Assembly: GCF_018614875.1 (NCBI RefSeq)
Contig: NZ_JAGGNW010000009.1
Location: 310,001-374,000, forward strand
Direction of reading: 5' to 3'
DNA from: Variovorax paradoxus
GTDB lineage: Bacteria > Pseudomonadota > Gammaproteobacteria > Burkholderiales > Burkholderiaceae_C
DNA: 64,000 nucleotides
Each line of letters starts with the position of its first letter. The first letter of the stretch is position 1. The translations under genes were made by a program, and so were the position numbers. The notes under the pieces were generated by a model, which was not told where the DNA came from, searched no databases, and saw only the letters and a program-made list of their open reading frames with translations. Shown piece after piece: positions 16,860 to 24,129 of the stretch.

Positions 16860-17768
16860 ATGCTGTTTCCCATTCTGGTGTTCGTGACCGTGTCCCTCGC
16901 CATCGGCGGATTCACGTTCTGGATGCTGCCCACGCGCACCGAGCAGCGCCTGCGGGCGGTGGCCCCCTCATCGGGCAAGTCGGCCTGGACCGAAACCGCC
17001 GTCAAGATCGTCGGGCCTTTTGCCCAACTGTCATCGCCCACGGGCGACGGCGAGACATCGCCGTTGCGATTGAAGTTCCTGAATGCGGGAATCCGCCATC
17101 CGGATGCGAGCCTCTTCTACTTCGGCCTGAAGACTCTGCTGCCCCTCGGCCTTGCCGGCCTGGCCTTTGTGGCCATGCGCGCAGCAGGGGCAGGCGAGGG
17201 GCTCACGACCCTGCTCTGGCTGGCGGTGGCTGCGCTGCTCGGCTGCTATCTGCCCAACATCGTGCTGCGCATGATGATCAAGGGGCGCCAACGCGAAATC
17301 TTCGAGAACTTCCCCGATGCCGCCGACCTGATGCTGGTGTGCGTCGAGGCGGGCCTCGCGCTCGATGCCGCGCTGGTCAAGGTCACGGAAGAGATCCGCG
17401 TCAAGAGCGTGGCCCTGGCGCAGGAGCTGCACTGGACCAATCTCGAAATGCGCGCGGGCGGCACACGCGAGAAGTCGCTGCGCAATCTCGCGCTCCGCAC
17501 GGGTGTGGAAGAGATCGGAACCTTCGCCACCATGCTGACCCAGGCCGACCGGTTCGGCACCAGCATCGGCGAATCGCTGCGCGTGTTTTCCGACGACCTG
17601 CGCCACAAGCGCCAGGTCCGCGCGGAAGAGCTTGCCGCCAAGGTGCCGACCAAGATGCTCGTGCCGCTGGTGCTGTGCATCTTTCCGTGCATCTCGATGG
17701 TCATCCTGACGCCGGCGGCCATCCGCATTATTCGCATGGTCATGCCGATGCTCGGCGGCGGGCACTGA
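16860..17768 (+). CDS. tadC: TadC inner-membrane platform protein
   Basis: The 302 aa product has helices near residues 1-22, 85-130 and 265-300 around a T2SSF domain with FPDAADLMLVCVEAGLALDA and the ELxWTNLEMRAGGTREKSL stretch. It is full length for TadC and looks intact. A GGAGA site precedes its start. The 3' two thirds (from about 17158) are repeated immediately downstream as a decayed copy. No tadD gene follows, although many tad loci have one after tadC. Confidence 0.93.
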   Translation: MLFPILVFVTVSLAIGGFTFWMLPTRTEQRLRAVAPSSGKSAWTETAVKIVGPFAQLSSPTGDGETSPLRLKFLNAGIRHPDASLFYFGLKTLLPLGLAGLAFVAMRAAGAGEGLTTLLWLAVAALLGCYLPNIVLRMMIKGRQREIFENFPDAADLMLVCVEAGLALDAALVKVTEEIRVKSVALAQELHWTNLEMRAGGTREKSLRNLALRTGVEEIGTFATMLTQADRFGTSIGESLRVFSDDLRHKRQVRAEELAAKVPTKMLVPLVLCIFPCISMVILTPAAIRIIRMVMPMLGGGH

Positions 17769-18416
17769 GCCCGGCGTCCGCGCTCAGTGGGCCTGGCCTT
17801 TGTGCCCATGCACACGGCCGGGGCGAGCGAGGGGCTCACGACCCTTGCTGTGGCTGGCAGTGGCTGCACTGCTCGGCTGCTACCTGCCGAACATCGTGCT
17901 TGCGCGTGATGATCAAGGGGCGCCAACGCGAAATCTTCGAGAACTTTCCCGATGCCGCCGACCTGATGCTGGTGTGCGTCGAGGCGGGCCTCGCGCTCGA
18001 TGCCGCGCTGGTCAAGGTCACCGAGGAGATCCGCGTCAAGAGCGTGGCCCTGGCGCAGGAGCTGCATTGGACCAATCTCGAAATGCGCGCGGGCGGCACG
18101 CGCGAGAAGTCGCTGCGCAACCTCGGGCTTCGCACCGGGGTGGAGGAGATCGGAACCTTTGCGACCATGCTGACCGGTTCGGCACCAGCATCGGCGAATC
18201 GCTGCGCGTGTTTTCCGACGACCTGCGCCACAAGCGCCAGATCCGCGCGGAAGAGCTGGCCGCCAAGGTGGCGACCAAGATGCTGCTGCCACTGGTGCTG
18301 TGCATCTTTCCATGCATCTCGATGGTCATCCTGACGCCGGCGGTCATCCGCGTGATTCGCATCGTCGGGCCGATGCTCAGTGGCGGGCTGTGAGCCCCGG
18401 CGACCGCGCTCAATGG
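17158..18416 (+). repeat. tandem duplication of a ~630 bp unit spanning the tadC 3' half and flank
   Basis: Bases from about 17158 to 17790 are repeated as 17790-18416. The offset is 633 at TGGCCTTTGT (17161/17794), becomes 635 after two single-base insertions, and 625 after a 10 bp deletion, which matches the offset of the stop codons (17768/18393). The similarity continues past the stop (TGAGCCCGGCG / TGAGCCCCGGCG) into the last codons of the convergent response regulator. This is a head-to-tail segmental duplication, not a second gene acquired elsewhere. Confidence 0.9.
17790..18393 (+). pseudogene. decayed tandem copy of tadC (3' part)
   Basis: This copy encodes the C-terminal two thirds of TadC, broken across two frames. 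Two +1 insertions (ACCCTTGCTG and GTGCTTGCGCG against the parent) and a 10 bp deletion between GACC direct repeats near 18175 (ATGCTGACC then GGTTC) disrupt it. The reading FPDAADLMLVC..FATMLT lies in one frame and FGTSIGESLRVFSDD..MLSGGL in another. It lacks the start and the first 100 residues of TadC. Differences from the parent are scattered and many are synonymous, so the copy was probably under selection, or in exchange with the parent, for some time. No function is expected. Confidence 0.9.
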
Positions 18417-19105
18417 GGCGCGGCGTCGAGCTGGTGCTTGATGGCGTAGATGTACAGCTCGAGCCGGTTCGCCACGTCGAGCTTCTGGTAGATCGAGGTG
18501 AGGTGATTGCGAAAGGTGTGCTCGGTCACGAACAGCCGCGAGGCAAGTGTCTTGTTCGCGGCCCCGCTGCCTTCCACGACGGCACGGATGACCTGCTGCT
18601 CCTTCTGCGTCAGGCTCGCGATCTTGGCCGCTTCTGGATTCGCCTTTGCCGGCTTCTTCGGTGAGGTCAGCTCGGAGAACACGCGGCCCATGGCCTGTGC
18701 GTCGACGCACAGCTCGCCCTTGTGGATGCGCGCGATCGCATCGAGCACCTGCTCTGCAGAAGCGTCCTTGCACAACACTCCTCTTGCACCGCGCAGCACG
18801 GCGAGATCCAGCGTTTGCTGGCTGCGCTCCGCCGTGAGGATGAGCGCGCGCGAAACATCGTTCGAGATTAGCTTCGGAAGAATGTCGAGGGAGCATCGGC
18901 CAGCCAGGTCGAGATCGAGGACGATCACGTCGGGCACGAGGTGCTCGGTCTGTGCGAGGGCCTGCTCGCAGCAGTTGGCCGTGGCAACGACCTTCATGCG
19001 CGGCTGCTCGCCTTCGATCAGTTTCGACAAACCCCACAGCATCGTCTGGTGATCATCGACGAGCATGACGCCGATGGGATGCGTTGTTGTTGTTGTGCAG
19101 AGCAT
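18410..19105 (-). CDS. NarL/LuxR-type response regulator
   Basis: The 231 aa product has a receiver domain (acidic pair Asp17-Asp18, phosphoacceptor Asp64 in VIVLDLDLAG, conserved Lys in VLCKDAS) and a C-terminal LuxR HTH (LTQKEQQVIRAVVEGSGAANKTLASRLFVTEHTFRNHL). It should bind DNA after phosphotransfer from the kinase encoded 19 bp upstream in the same operon. A GAAGGGAAAGG site fixes the start at 19105; five threonines near the N-terminus come from an ACA/ACC run. It converges on tadC, and its last codons lie in the duplicated flank. Control of the pilus locus is the simplest guess but is not shown. Confidence 0.92.
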   Translation of the reverse strand: MLCTTTTTHPIGVMLVDDHQTMLWGLSKLIEGEQPRMKVVATANCCEQALAQTEHLVPDVIVLDLDLAGRCSLDILPKLISNDVSRALILTAERSQQTLDLAVLRGARGVLCKDASAEQVLDAIARIHKGELCVDAQAMGRVFSELTSPKKPAKANPEAAKIASLTQKEQQVIRAVVEGSGAANKTLASRLFVTEHTFRNHLTSIYQKLDVANRLELYIYAIKHQLDAAPH

Positions 19106-19124
19106 GTTGGCACCTTTCCCTTCT

Positions 19125-20816
19125 TCAGATGGGTATTTCGATCAGAACCGCCGTTGCGCCGCCCGCGCCCTGGCTGACCTCCGCGCATCCTCCCAGGGCG
19201 GCCGCGCGTTCGCTGATGGAACGCGGGCGGAAGTTCGAGAAGTCCGTGCCCGAGGCCTCGTTCTCGATCCGGATCTGCAGCCTGCCATCCGCCGTGCAGC
19301 CGATGTGGATGCAGCCGTGATGGGCATGGGTGTGCTTGCAGATGTTGTTGAGTCCTTCGCGCACCAGCTGCAGCACTTCGGCCGTCATCCGGTCGTCCAG
19401 GTGGACATCGCCGTCGACGTGGATGTCTATCTCGATGCCGTAGAGCGTCTTGATGCGCGCGGCCTGGCGGTGCAGGTGCGGAAGAATGAATTCGCAGTGG
19501 CTGTCGGCGCCATGCTTGACGGTGCCGGCATAGTGGCGCAGGTCGGCAATCACGCTCTCGGCCATGCTGGCAAGCTTGTCCAGGTCATCGACCAATGGGT
19601 TGTCGGCCGCCGCTTTCTTGCGCAGCGCGCTCAGTCCCAGCTTCAGGCCGATGTACGGCTGGATCGCGGTGTCGTGCAGATCCAGCGAGATCTTCAGGCG
19701 CTCCTTCGAGGCGGCTTCCGACGCCATCCGGTCGAGTACCCCGATCGTCTCGATGACCGGAAAGACCTGGCTCATCATGTGCTCGAGGAACAGTGCGTCC
19801 GATTTGCGGAACAGCCCTTCGCTCGACGAAACGTAGATTCGCCCCTCTCCCTGGCGCAACGGCAGCGGTGCGCTGATGAAGGAGCGAGCCTCCAGCATCG
19901 CGGTGACTGCTGCACTGCGCCGCAGGCCGTGCTCGTCTTGTGCGCACCATCGACGCAGGCGAAGGTCGAAGGCATGGTCCTGGACAAGCAGCCGGTTCAG
20001 GGGCCAGGGCAGGCGATTGCGCAGCACGACCTGCCCGGCGTCCAGCGCCATCAGCGGCGACTCGAAGGCGCGCCCGATGGTCTCGACGTCGACCGGCTCG
20101 CCCTCATGGCTGTGCCGCAGGGTGCGCATGATCCAGGTGCCGTTTGCCGTGTCGCGCGTCAGAAGAACGCAGTGGCTTGCCTTGAAGAAGGCCAGCGTCT
20201 TCTCCATGGTGCTGGCGATCGTGCGGGCAACGCCGAACCTGGGATTCGACAGCCGGCTCACCTGGCTCAGGAAGGACAGGCGCCGCCGCAACTCGACCTT
20301 GGATCCGCCCCAATGTCCGATCATGTGGCCCAGCGCCAGCAGGAACGTGGTGCGCATCAGCAACTGCGGCGTGTCGCTTCCGATGATCGTTCCCAGGCCG
20401 CACGAGGCAAACGAGGCTACCGACGCCATGGTGACCCGGGCGCCTTCCTCATAGCCCCAGCGGAAGGACGACGTAAGGATGGCGAAGAAGTAGAAGAGGA
20501 AATAAAGACTGCCGATGCCGCCCGTAGCGTAGACAATCACGGTGAACCACAGCACGTCGAACCAATGGATGGCCTTGCCATGGAAATAGGGGTGGCCCCT
20601 TCGCGTGCAGATGTACACGCCAAGGCTATAAAAGGCGTAGCAGGAGAACGTGAGCCAGACGGCGCTGCCTATCCGCTGGTGTGTGTCGGCAAGGTCAACC
20701 GCAACTGCCAGCAGCGCGGACACCGCCAGCACCAGCCGCATTCGCGCCACCATGAGGGCGTCGGCGGCCAAGCTGGAGGCGGTCCCGGAATCCGGGTCGA
20801 TGGAGTTGGCTTGCAT
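19125..20816 (-). CDS. membrane sensor histidine kinase (HisKA_3/NarX class)
   Basis: The 563 aa product has about six membrane helices in residues 20-170, a GAF-like middle, a HisKA_3 dimer domain with the phosphoacceptor His near residue 381 (LDLHDTAIQPYIGLKLGL) and an ATPase domain with the N-box REGLNNICKHTHA. The usual D-box DxGxG is degenerate (RIENEASGTDF), while the following SISERAAALGG segment is typical. It sits just upstream of the response regulator gene and is presumably its partner. The signal is unknown; with no large periplasmic domain, it may sense the membrane or an internal ligand. Confidence 0.88.
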   Translation of the reverse strand: MQANSIDPDSGTASSLAADALMVARMRLVLAVSALLAVAVDLADTHQRIGSAVWLTFSCYAFYSLGVYICTRRGHPYFHGKAIHWFDVLWFTVIVYATGGIGSLYFLFYFFAILTSSFRWGYEEGARVTMASVASFASCGLGTIIGSDTPQLLMRTTFLLALGHMIGHWGGSKVELRRRLSFLSQVSRLSNPRFGVARTIASTMEKTLAFFKASHCVLLTRDTANGTWIMRTLRHSHEGEPVDVETIGRAFESPLMALDAGQVVLRNRLPWPLNRLLVQDHAFDLRLRRWCAQDEHGLRRSAAVTAMLEARSFISAPLPLRQGEGRIYVSSSEGLFRKSDALFLEHMMSQVFPVIETIGVLDRMASEAASKERLKISLDLHDTAIQPYIGLKLGLSALRKKAAADNPLVDDLDKLASMAESVIADLRHYAGTVKHGADSHCEFILPHLHRQAARIKTLYGIEIDIHVDGDVHLDDRMTAEVLQLVREGLNNICKHTHAHHGCIHIGCTADGRLQIRIENEASGTDFSNFRPRSISERAAALGGCAEVSQGAGGATAVLIEIPI

Positions 20817-21197
20817 GGCGCGTTTTCAAGTGCATGAAGCGGCTCATGCCTTGCGACCAACCGGCTGCCACGAGACGGCGCCCCTGCCTTGGGGACGGAA
20901 GCCCTGAAACGTAACACCTTGGTTCACTCGTGCACCCCAACTAGTACCTGCGAAGATTTCACATTACTACTTTTGTAGTCAAAAGCAATACTTTTTGTTA
21001 AACCCCATTTGCAATGTGTACTTTTGTTACCTGGTGAAGCAAGTTGCGACAGCTAGCCTGCGGGGATGTACCTATGTCGTGAGGCGGAGATGTAGGGCAG
21101 CAGCACGCTTCGTTCTCACATCAAAGCCGCTCCGTGCACCGGACTTTTACTGACGACGTATATACTTTGTGAGTATGTTCGTGGCAAGGAGTGTCAT
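20817..21197. other. 381 bp AT-richer intergenic region between kinase gene and parD-like gene
   Basis: This divergent gap should hold the promoters of the kinase/regulator operon (minus strand) and of the antitoxin gene (plus strand). It contains the TACTTTTGT repeat set at 20968-21030, described separately. TATACT at 21161-21166, overlapping the palindrome GTATATAC (21158-21165), is a likely -10 box for the antitoxin gene, with AAGGAG six bases before its ATG. No convincing small ORF or RNA was found. The AT content from about 20,940 to 21,180 stands out against the surroundings. Confidence 0.6.
20968..21030. promoter_or_regulatory. three phased TACTTTTGT repeats
   Basis: TACTTTTGTAG (20968), TACTTTTTGTTA (20989) and TACTTTTGTTAC (21019) lie 21 and 30 bp apart, close to two and three helical turns, all in one orientation. 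The first also forms the inverted repeat ACTAC-TTTT-GTAGT. They are about 150-210 bp upstream of the kinase start and 170-230 bp upstream of the antitoxin start. Such an array suits cooperative binding by one regulator, possibly the neighbouring response regulator. Confidence 0.5.
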
Positions 21198-21491
21198 ATG
21201 CCAAAGGAAGCCGTTTTTACGATGAAGCTGGAGGCCGATCTGCGCGACCAGTTCATGGCAGCTACCGAGGACGCACACCGGCCGGCCTCGCAGGTCGTGC
21301 GTGAGCTGATGCGCGACTACATCGAGCAGCGCCGCCAAGCGCGCGACTACGACGAGTTCCTGCATCGCAAGGTGGAGCTTGCCCGTCGCCAGCGGGACGC
21401 TGGTCAGCATTTCTCCCATGAGGAAGTGGAAGCCAAAGCGGCTGCACGTCGGACGGAGTTGCAGCGGCGGGCCATTGAGGCCGGCTCGTGA
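21198..21491 (+). CDS. ParD/RHH-type antitoxin
   Basis: The 97 aa product begins with a ribbon-helix-helix (residues 5-50: AVFTMKLEADLRDQFMAATE and PASQVVRELMRDYIEQ) followed by a long charged helix that would wrap around a RelE/ParE toxin. It is preceded by a -10-like TATACT and an AAGGAG site. Its stop overlaps the GTG start of a ParE-like gene, the usual antitoxin-toxin coupling, but that toxin is truncated, leaving this antitoxin an orphan. It may still repress its own promoter or neutralise a related toxin elsewhere. Confidence 0.85.
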   Translation: MPKEAVFTMKLEADLRDQFMAATEDAHRPASQVVRELMRDYIEQRRQARDYDEFLHRKVELARRQRDAGQHFSHEEVEAKAAARRTELQRRAIEAGS

Positions 21492-21673
21492 AGGTCCGCT
21501 GGATCGCAGCGGCAGTTCAGGATCGAGCGGAAATCGTTGACTACATTGCGGACGAGAACCCGCGAGCGGCACTCAAAATGGGAAACGGCCGGCGTGGTTC
21601 TCGCTCATACCGGCTGCGCCTCCGCGAGCACCTTGGCGCGGAACTTCGGCGCCAGGTCGGCGGGGGTCAATAG
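21488..21673 (+). pseudogene. truncated RelE/ParE-type toxin
   Basis: The GTG start overlaps the antitoxin stop (GTGA). The first 31 residues (KVRWIAAAVQDRAEIVDYIA then DENPRAALKM) are a normal ParE N-terminus, but homology stops near 21580. The remaining 30 codons are unrelated and Arg/Gly-rich, an accidental reading into other DNA. The catalytic C-terminal half is missing, so it should be inactive. The break adjoins a piece of a nucleotidyltransferase gene on the other strand, which suggests deletion or recombination at this point. Confidence 0.82.
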
Positions 21674-21724
21674 ATCGACGTGAATGCCGAGCAGCGATTC
21701 CAGTTCGACTTGCAGGCCGCCCAG
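21605..21724 (-). pseudogene. C-terminal remnant of a MNT-type nucleotidyltransferase
   Basis: The minus strand encodes GGLQVELESLLGIHVDLLTP and then PADLAPKFRAKVLAEAQPV before a stop. This is the typical end of short minimal nucleotidyltransferases (MntA-like) that pair with HEPN/DUF86 proteins. The N-terminal half with the GSxxxG and DxD catalytic motifs is absent; upstream sequence in the frame is unrelated. I read it as a fragment left by the event that truncated the ParE gene. Short length makes the family call tentative. Confidence 0.6.
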
Positions 21725-21836
21725 ACTACATGCCCGTCGTTCGTTTCCCCATCGCGGCACGGAGCGCAATGACATATGCCTGGTCTGCGCGTTACTGAAA
21801 AGACGACCCGCACCGCAAAAACCTGCACTCCAAAGC

Positions 21837-21876
21837 AAATCAACGCCTTACACCGCAAAGCGTAAGGCGTTGATTT
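21837..21876 (-). terminator. terminator of tRNA-Ala
   Basis: AAATCAACGCCTTAC and GTAAGGCGTTGATTT form a perfect 15 bp stem around a 10-base loop. It begins 14 bp past the CCA end of tRNA-Ala on the minus strand. The T-run is short (GATTTGCTTT), so efficiency is uncertain. Confidence 0.65.
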
Positions 21877-21889
21877 ACAAGGGAAAAGT

Positions 21890-21965
<76 letters not shown>

Positions 21966-22056
21966 AACAAGCCGGATTTTAACCAGAACACGCTCGCGGG
22001 CGCATGGCCTGCATGCCAAGATGCGCGCTTCCAAAAAGAAGGAAAGCACAACCTGC

Positions 22057-22923
22057 ATGGCATCGTACGACCCCGCCTGGCTGGAAGGCATGTACAACAA
22101 TCTTGCGCGGGTGAAAGATCACCCGGCCTACTTCGCTCGCTGGGGCCGCGATTCCGCAGCCGTGCGCGAAACCTTGCCCTGCCGGATCGACGTGCCCTAT
22201 GGCCAGGGTGTGAACGAGACGCTCGACATCTTTCCCGCGCCCATACCGGGCGCACCGGTGCTGGTGTTCATTCACGGCGGCTACTGGCGCGCGATGGACA
22301 AGCGGGACCATTCCTTCATTGCACCCGCGTTCAACGACCGTGGCGTGTGCGTGGTGATGCCCAACTACGCGCTGTGCCCCGGAACGGCGGAAGAACCCGT
22401 CACGGTGCCGGGCATCCTCATGCAGATGGTGCGCGCACTCGAATGGACCTGGCGCCATGCCGCGGGCTACGGCGCAGACCCGTCGCGCATCACCGTTGCG
22501 GGGCATTCGGCGGGCGGCCACATGGCGGCGGCGCTGCTGGCCTGCGACTGGAAGGCGGTCTCACCCGATCTGCCGGCGCAGCTGGTGCGCAATGCGCTGT
22601 CGATATCGGGCCTCTACGACATCCGGCCGCTGCAGCGCACGCCTTTCCTGGAGAACGTGCTGAAGCTGGGCGATGCGGACGCACGGCGTGCCAGCCCGGC
22701 GCTGTGGCCGGCTCCCACGCGTGGACAGCTCCATGCGGTGGCGGGGGGCGACGAAAGCGAGGAATTCATTCGCCAGAACGCGCTGATCCGCGAGGTGTGG
22801 GGCCGCAATGCCGTGCCCGTGTGCGAATCGCTGCCGGGGCTGAATCATTTCAGCATCGTCGATGCTCTGGCGGACCCGGCCCACCGGCTGCACCGCCACG
22901 CGGCGCAGCTGCTGGAGGCCTGA
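22057..22923 (+). CDS. alpha/beta-hydrolase, kynurenine-formamidase-like esterase
   Basis: The 288 aa product has the oxyanion-hole motif HGGYWRAMDK near residue 77, the nucleophile elbow GHSAGGHM near residue 150 and a C-terminal His in LPGLNHFSIVD. The HGGYWR motif is typical of arylformamidase/BNA7-like and related carboxylesterases. A possible substrate is N-formylkynurenine, but no tryptophan-degradation genes are near, so a general esterase is equally possible. I chose the ATG at 22057 (MASYDP), which has GGAAAG upstream, over an ATG 36 bp earlier without a ribosome binding site. It starts 91 bp from tRNA-Ala on the other strand. Confidence 0.84.
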   Translation: MASYDPAWLEGMYNNLARVKDHPAYFARWGRDSAAVRETLPCRIDVPYGQGVNETLDIFPAPIPGAPVLVFIHGGYWRAMDKRDHSFIAPAFNDRGVCVVMPNYALCPGTAEEPVTVPGILMQMVRALEWTWRHAAGYGADPSRITVAGHSAGGHMAAALLACDWKAVSPDLPAQLVRNALSISGLYDIRPLQRTPFLENVLKLGDADARRASPALWPAPTRGQLHAVAGGDESEEFIRQNALIREVWGRNAVPVCESLPGLNHFSIVDALADPAHRLHRHAAQLLEA

Positions 22924-22945
22924 TGCCGCCGAGCCGGGGAAGGGC

Positions 22946-23923
22946 TTACATCAGCAGGTGCTCGCCCGCGTTGTCGCCGCCGAGCGTGACGTAGTTGACC
23001 TTGCGGATGTCCATCAGCGTGCGGCCGCCCGCGTAGCTGATCGAGCTCTGCACGTCCTGCTCCATCTCGACCAGCGTGTCGGCCAGCCTGCCCTTGATGG
23101 GCTCGAGGATGCGCTTGCCCTCGACGTGCCTGTACTCGCCCTTGTTGAAGTCGCTGGCGGAGCCGTAGTACTCCTTGAAGAGCGCGCCGTCGACCTCGAC
23201 CGTCCTGCCCGGCGACTCTTCATGGCCCGCGAACAGCGAGCCGATCATCACCATCGAGGCGCCGAAACGCACGCTCTTGGCAATGTCGCCATGGTCGCGG
23301 ATGCCGCCGTCGGCAATGATCGGCTTGGTGGCCACGCGCGCGCACCACTTGAGCGCCGACAGCTGCCAGCCGCCGGTGCCGAAGCCGGTCTTGAGCTTGG
23401 TGATGCAGACCTTGCCGGGGCCGATGCCGACCTTGGTGGCGTCGGCGCCCCAGTTCTCGAGGTCGATCACGGCTTCGGGCGTGCCGACGTTGCCGGCGAT
23501 CACGAAGGCCTTCGGCAGCTTCTGCTTCAGGTAGCCGATCATGTTCTTCACGCTGTCGGCATGGCCGTGCGCGACGTCGATCGTGATGTATTCGGGCACG
23601 AGGCCCTGGGCCGCCAGCTGGTCGACCGTGTCGTAGTCGGGCTTCTTCACGCCCAGCGAGATCGAGGCGAACACGCCCTTGTCCCGCATCTCCTTGACGA
23701 ACTTCACGTTGTCGAAGTCGAAGCGGTGCATCACGTAGAAGTAGCCGTTCTGCGCCAGCCACAGGCAGATCGGCTCGTCGACCACCGTCTTCATGTTGGC
23801 CGGCACCACCGGCAGGCGGAAGCTGCGCTCGCCCAGCGTCACGCTGGCGTCGCACTCAGAGCGGCTCTCCACGCGGCACTTGCGCGGGAGCAGAAGGATG
23901 TTGTCGTAATCGAAAATCTGCAT
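22946..23923 (-). CDS. guaC: GMP reductase
   Basis: The 325 aa product is an IMPDH/GMPR TIM barrel without CBS domains. It starts [16 protein letters not shown] and contains [12 protein letters not shown], the active-site loop [17 protein letters not shown] with the catalytic Cys near residue 173, and the phosphate-binding [12 protein letters not shown]. It converts GMP to IMP with NADPH, in purine salvage. The N-terminal half looks more like the GMP reductase form common in Firmicutes than the E. coli one. CAGGAGCC precedes the start. It converges with the upstream esterase gene and diverges from uvrD. Confidence 0.92.
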   Translation of the reverse strand: MQIFDYDNILLLPRKCRVESRSECDASVTLGERSFRLPVVPANMKTVVDEPICLWLAQNGYFYVMHRFDFDNVKFVKEMRDKGVFASISLGVKKPDYDTVDQLAAQGLVPEYITIDVAHGHADSVKNMIGYLKQKLPKAFVIAGNVGTPEAVIDLENWGADATKVGIGPGKVCITKLKTGFGTGGWQLSALKWCARVATKPIIADGGIRDHGDIAKSVRFGASMVMIGSLFAGHEESPGRTVEVDGALFKEYYGSASDFNKGEYRHVEGKRILEPIKGRLADTLVEMEQDVQSSISYAGGRTLMDIRKVNYVTLGGDNAGEHLLM

Positions 23924-24129
23924 GGCCAGGCTCCTGAAAGGAATCGTTGAAAAAACGAAATGAGCGCTTGGTCCGGCCGGTTGTTGCGGTGCGTTCTGGA
24001 AGGAAAACGCCCACAAAAAACCGGACGCAAGAAACTTGGGCCCGGTGATTGATTTTACGCAGTCTCGCAGCTGCGGGTCTTCCGGTTCTTCGTATAACCC
24101 GCATACGCGTTGGTTTCTACAATCGACGG

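Noticed and set aside
17246-18313. Minus-strand frame spanning both tadC copies
   Set aside because: Antisense shadow produced by the duplication; the sense strand shows TadC sequence in both units.
23924-24129. Purine riboswitch ahead of guaC
   Set aside because: No conserved purine-riboswitch core or suitable three-way junction was recognised in the 206 bp gap.
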